From: Actinomycetota bacterium
Lineage (GTDB): Bacteria; Actinomycetota; Acidimicrobiia; Acidimicrobiales; Microtrichaceae
Length of the DNA stretch: 6,415 bases
Direction: 5' to 3'
Assembly: GCA_009700815.1 (NCBI GenBank)
Contig: WLLG01000129.1
Span: 1-6,415 of the forward strand
Shown in pieces: positions 4,761 to 6,415 of the stretch. The position numbers and the translations under genes were made by a program. The notes below the pieces were generated by a model. The model had not been told where the DNA came from. It did no database searches and saw nothing but the letters and a program-made list of their open reading frames with translations. The first letter of the stretch is position 1. Each line of letters begins with the position of its first letter.

Positions 4761-6415
4761 GGTGCCAGCGACTTTCCTTTGAGTTCCGAGGGCCCAGCAC
4801 TGTCGAAGCTCTCGGCTGCGGGATTCTTGAGTTTGCTGTCGATTGGGCTGGTTTGAACCACAGAAACGCGATTTCGGCCAGTTGACTTAGCCCTGTAGAG
4901 CGCTGAGTCGACGAGCGGAGTGAGTGCCTCAAGGTCGGTGAAGCAGTCCGCCACATGCAGCAAACCGATAGAGATTGTGCACTTGGGAAGATTCTCGCCT
5001 TCACACGATTCAACCCTGGAGCGGATCTGTTCGGCAACACGCTCGGCATCCGCAGCGGAAATGTTGCGCAACACAATGAGAAACTCCTCGCCACCCACCC
5101 GCGCAACAGCATCTGACTCGCGAACGCTTGCGGTCAGGGTGCTCGCAACTTGTTTCAAGACTCGATCACCCACATCGTGTCCGTAGGTGTCATTGACTTG
5201 TTTGAACAAATCAATGTCTGCCATAAGAAGGGCAAAAGACTGCTTGTCTTCGAGGCATGCCTCATAAGCGGCATCCAAGGCCTCGGCTGCTCGACGACGG
5301 TTCCCTACCGCTGTGAGCGGATCGGTGAGAGCTTGATCGCTGAGTGAGAGCCGCAGCCTCAAATTGTTGAGAGCCAAGGTCATCTGAAAAATCATCCCCT
5401 CCACGAAAGACACTCTTTTGGCAAGTTGCTGAGCCTCTTCGGCACTTACATCAATGGTGAGCACCGCTAGGACCTTTTCGCCATCTATGAGCGGCGCGCA
5501 GATTGAGGGAGCAGAAGTGCCGGCATGGCTGCATCGAGTAGCCCGCTCCGGAAGATTCAGGTGGATGTGTCCTGTTCGCACCGCCCAGCAGTCAGTTGCA
5601 GCCACCGAATCCCCAAAATCTTCGGCCTTTGCCTCGATAGTGCTGCGAGCACTGTCACTTCTTATTCGGTGAAGCACAACGTTCCCGTCACTGAGCAACC
5701 GAGGGGCATAGGCAGCGACAACCGTCAGCGCAGCCCTCACGTTGTCTGCAACCATGACGTACGAGAACATCTCGGTCAACAGTCGGAGTTCGCCCTCTCG
5801 TAGCGTCACTTCGTCAAGCTGATACTGCACGCGCTCGACGTGCCTGCGGCTGCGAGCAGTTGCATTCTCGTCAGATGCAGGGGTTCCCACGTGAAGTGCG
5901 CCATTCTGGTTCCCAAATTTATCTCTGAGAACCCTGCTCTTCATCCTGAGGGAAAGTTCGCCATCCCGACGTGGCACGGCTATCTGCCACTCCCGCTCCG
6001 CCTGATCAGCCAGCGAACCATGAGGCTGAGCTTGGAGAGAGCCGAAGTCCTGAAAATCTAAACCGAGCAAACGGTTCAACGCGGATTTAGGTCCCAAATC
6101 TGCAGAGGTGACTCCGAGAGTACGTTGGGCGAATCGATTCACGAACCGAACCACGCCCTGATTATCGGTAATCACCACAATCTCTTCAACAGTCTGAGCA
6201 AGCACCGCAAACTCGGACTGCGCTTGGGAACACTCGGCGCGTAGCTGATCGACCAGGAGGTGTTCCTGTTTTCGATCTAGAAACGCTCCTAAAGCGAGGC
6301 AGAGCGGCTCAAGGAGTTGCGCGGCATCCTGGTCGGTTCCAGCCGGAAGGCAGGCCAGAGACAAGACACCAACGACCCCGTTGGTTCCCATGAGCGGTAA
6401 TCCAAGAAAGTTTGC
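4757..6415 (-). CDS. GAF-PAS-GAF-GGDEF diguanylate cyclase, 5' end outside the window
   Basis: 552 residues are visible, numbered from the window edge. The first visible ATG (6391) is not the start: the eight codons before it read ANFLGLPL and join to MGTNGVVGVLSLA, the end of a GAF domain, so the gene begins upstream. Domains in order are the GAF tail (1-50), PAS (about 68-180), coiled coil (about 188-212), GAF (213-350) and GGDEF (355-523). The cyclase domain has LTDPLTAVGNRR, Asp400 in ADIDLFKQVND, GHDVGD and an intact GGEEF (441-445). Arg432 and Asp435 form an RxxD inhibitory site five residues before GGEEF. It should make c-di-GMP from two GTP and be product-inhibited. The second GAF carries Cys276-Trp277, His283, His285, Asn287, Cys295, His297 and Cys306, paralogous to the next gene. 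The C-terminal tail of about 30 residues is Ser/Pro/Lys-rich and probably disordered. No membrane segment is visible. The activity is well supported; the signal is unknown. Confidence 0.92.
   Translation of the reverse strand, partial: ANFLGLPLMGTNGVVGVLSLACLPAGTDQDAAQLLEPLCLALGAFLDRKQEHLLVDQLRAECSQAQSEFAVLAQTVEEIVVITDNQGVVRFVNRFAQRTLGVTSADLGPKSALNRLLGLDFQDFGSLQAQPHGSLADQAEREWQIAVPRRDGELSLRMKSRVLRDKFGNQNGALHVGTPASDENATARSRRHVERVQYQLDEVTLREGELRLLTEMFSYVMVADNVRAALTVVAAYAPRLLSDGNVVLHRIRSDSARSTIEAKAEDFGDSVAATDCWAVRTGHIHLNLPERATRCSHAGTSAPSICAPLIDGEKVLAVLTIDVSAEEAQQLAKRVSFVEGMIFQMTLALNNLRLRLSLSDQALTDPLTAVGNRRRAAEALDAAYEACLEDKQSFALLMADIDLFKQVNDTYGHDVGDRVLKQVASTLTASVRESDAVARVGGEEFLIVLRNISAADAERVAEQIRSRVESCEGENLPKCTISIGLLHVADCFTDLEALTPLVDSALYRAKSTGRNRVSVVQTSPIDSKLKNPAAESFDSAGPSELKGKSLAP
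5081..5122 (-). other. GGEEF active site with upstream RxxD inhibitory site
   Basis: Codons 5122-5111 encode Arg-Glu-Ser-Asp, and codons 5095-5081 encode Gly-Gly-Glu-Glu-Phe, with five residues between them. This is the standard geometry of an active, c-di-GMP-inhibited diguanylate cyclase, so the domain is unlikely to be a degenerate receptor. Confidence 0.9.
5498..5590 (-). other. GAF-domain Cys/His signature in the diguanylate cyclase
   Basis: Codons 5590-5498 encode the segment from Cys-Trp to the last Cys: CWAVRTGHIHLN, then Cys-Ser-His, then Cys-Ala-Pro. It aligns with the segment at 3561-3650 in the adjacent gene, with one residue more between Asn and Cys-x-His. I recall similar Cys-Trp ... 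Cys-x-His patterns in GAF domains next to GGDEF domains, so it is probably a family feature and not unique to this locus. Confidence 0.6.

Noticed and set aside
4717..5112. Minus-strand open frame of 131 codons in another frame, spanning the cyclase/sensor junction
   Set aside because: It overlaps the well-supported GGDEF coding frame and has no domain or ribosome binding site.
857..5122. Co-localised ppGpp and c-di-GMP genes as one second-messenger island
   Set aside because: The HD gene and the cyclase are in separate transcription units with an oppositely oriented methyltransferase between them. Nothing in the sequence links them functionally.

Overview
The window is bacterial, about 55% G+C by eye, gene-dense, with short intergenic gaps. 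Two of its genes use GTG starts, and one gene has no visible Shine-Dalgarno sequence. These traits fit an actinobacterium or another moderately GC-rich lineage, but nothing here fixes the taxon. I see no rRNA, tRNA, CRISPR array, integrase, transposase or other sign of a mobile element.

Layout from left to right. Positions 1-115 are an edge region with an open frame running off the window. A minus-strand pair follows: a RelA/SpoT-type HD phosphohydrolase (116-1111), and upstream of it a divergent member of the malate/lactate dehydrogenase family (1185-2243), probably transcribed in the order dehydrogenase then HD protein. A 136-bp divergent intergenic region (2244-2379) holds a 13-bp tandem repeat and separates this pair from a plus-strand class I SAM-dependent methyltransferase (2380-3231). 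A 173-bp convergent intergenic region (3232-3404) with degenerate 14-bp and 9-bp repeats and a GC-rich stem-loop comes next. The right half is a minus-strand signalling pair: a diguanylate cyclase with GAF-PAS-GAF-GGDEF architecture whose 5' end lies beyond the window (4757-6415), and a PAS-PAS-GAF protein without an output domain (3405-4760). The stop of the first and the start of the second overlap in a GTGA, so they are very likely translationally coupled.

How the genes may work together. The cyclase should make c-di-GMP; it has an intact GGEEF active site and an RxxD inhibitory site. Its partner looks like a pure sensor or adaptor. Both carry a paralogous GAF domain with the same Cys-Trp / His-x-His / Cys-x-His / Cys signature, which suggests that they sense a related signal or bind each other. 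The HD protein has every metal-binding residue of a (p)ppGpp hydrolase but no synthetase domain. The dehydrogenase keeps the catalytic Asp/His/Arg set but lacks both the usual lactate/malate-discriminating residue and the acidic NAD-selecting residue, so its substrate and cofactor are open. The most unusual items are the output-less sensor coupled to the cyclase, the atypical dehydrogenase, and the 13-bp repeat array next to the dehydrogenase ribosome binding site. No complete new system can be proven from this window.
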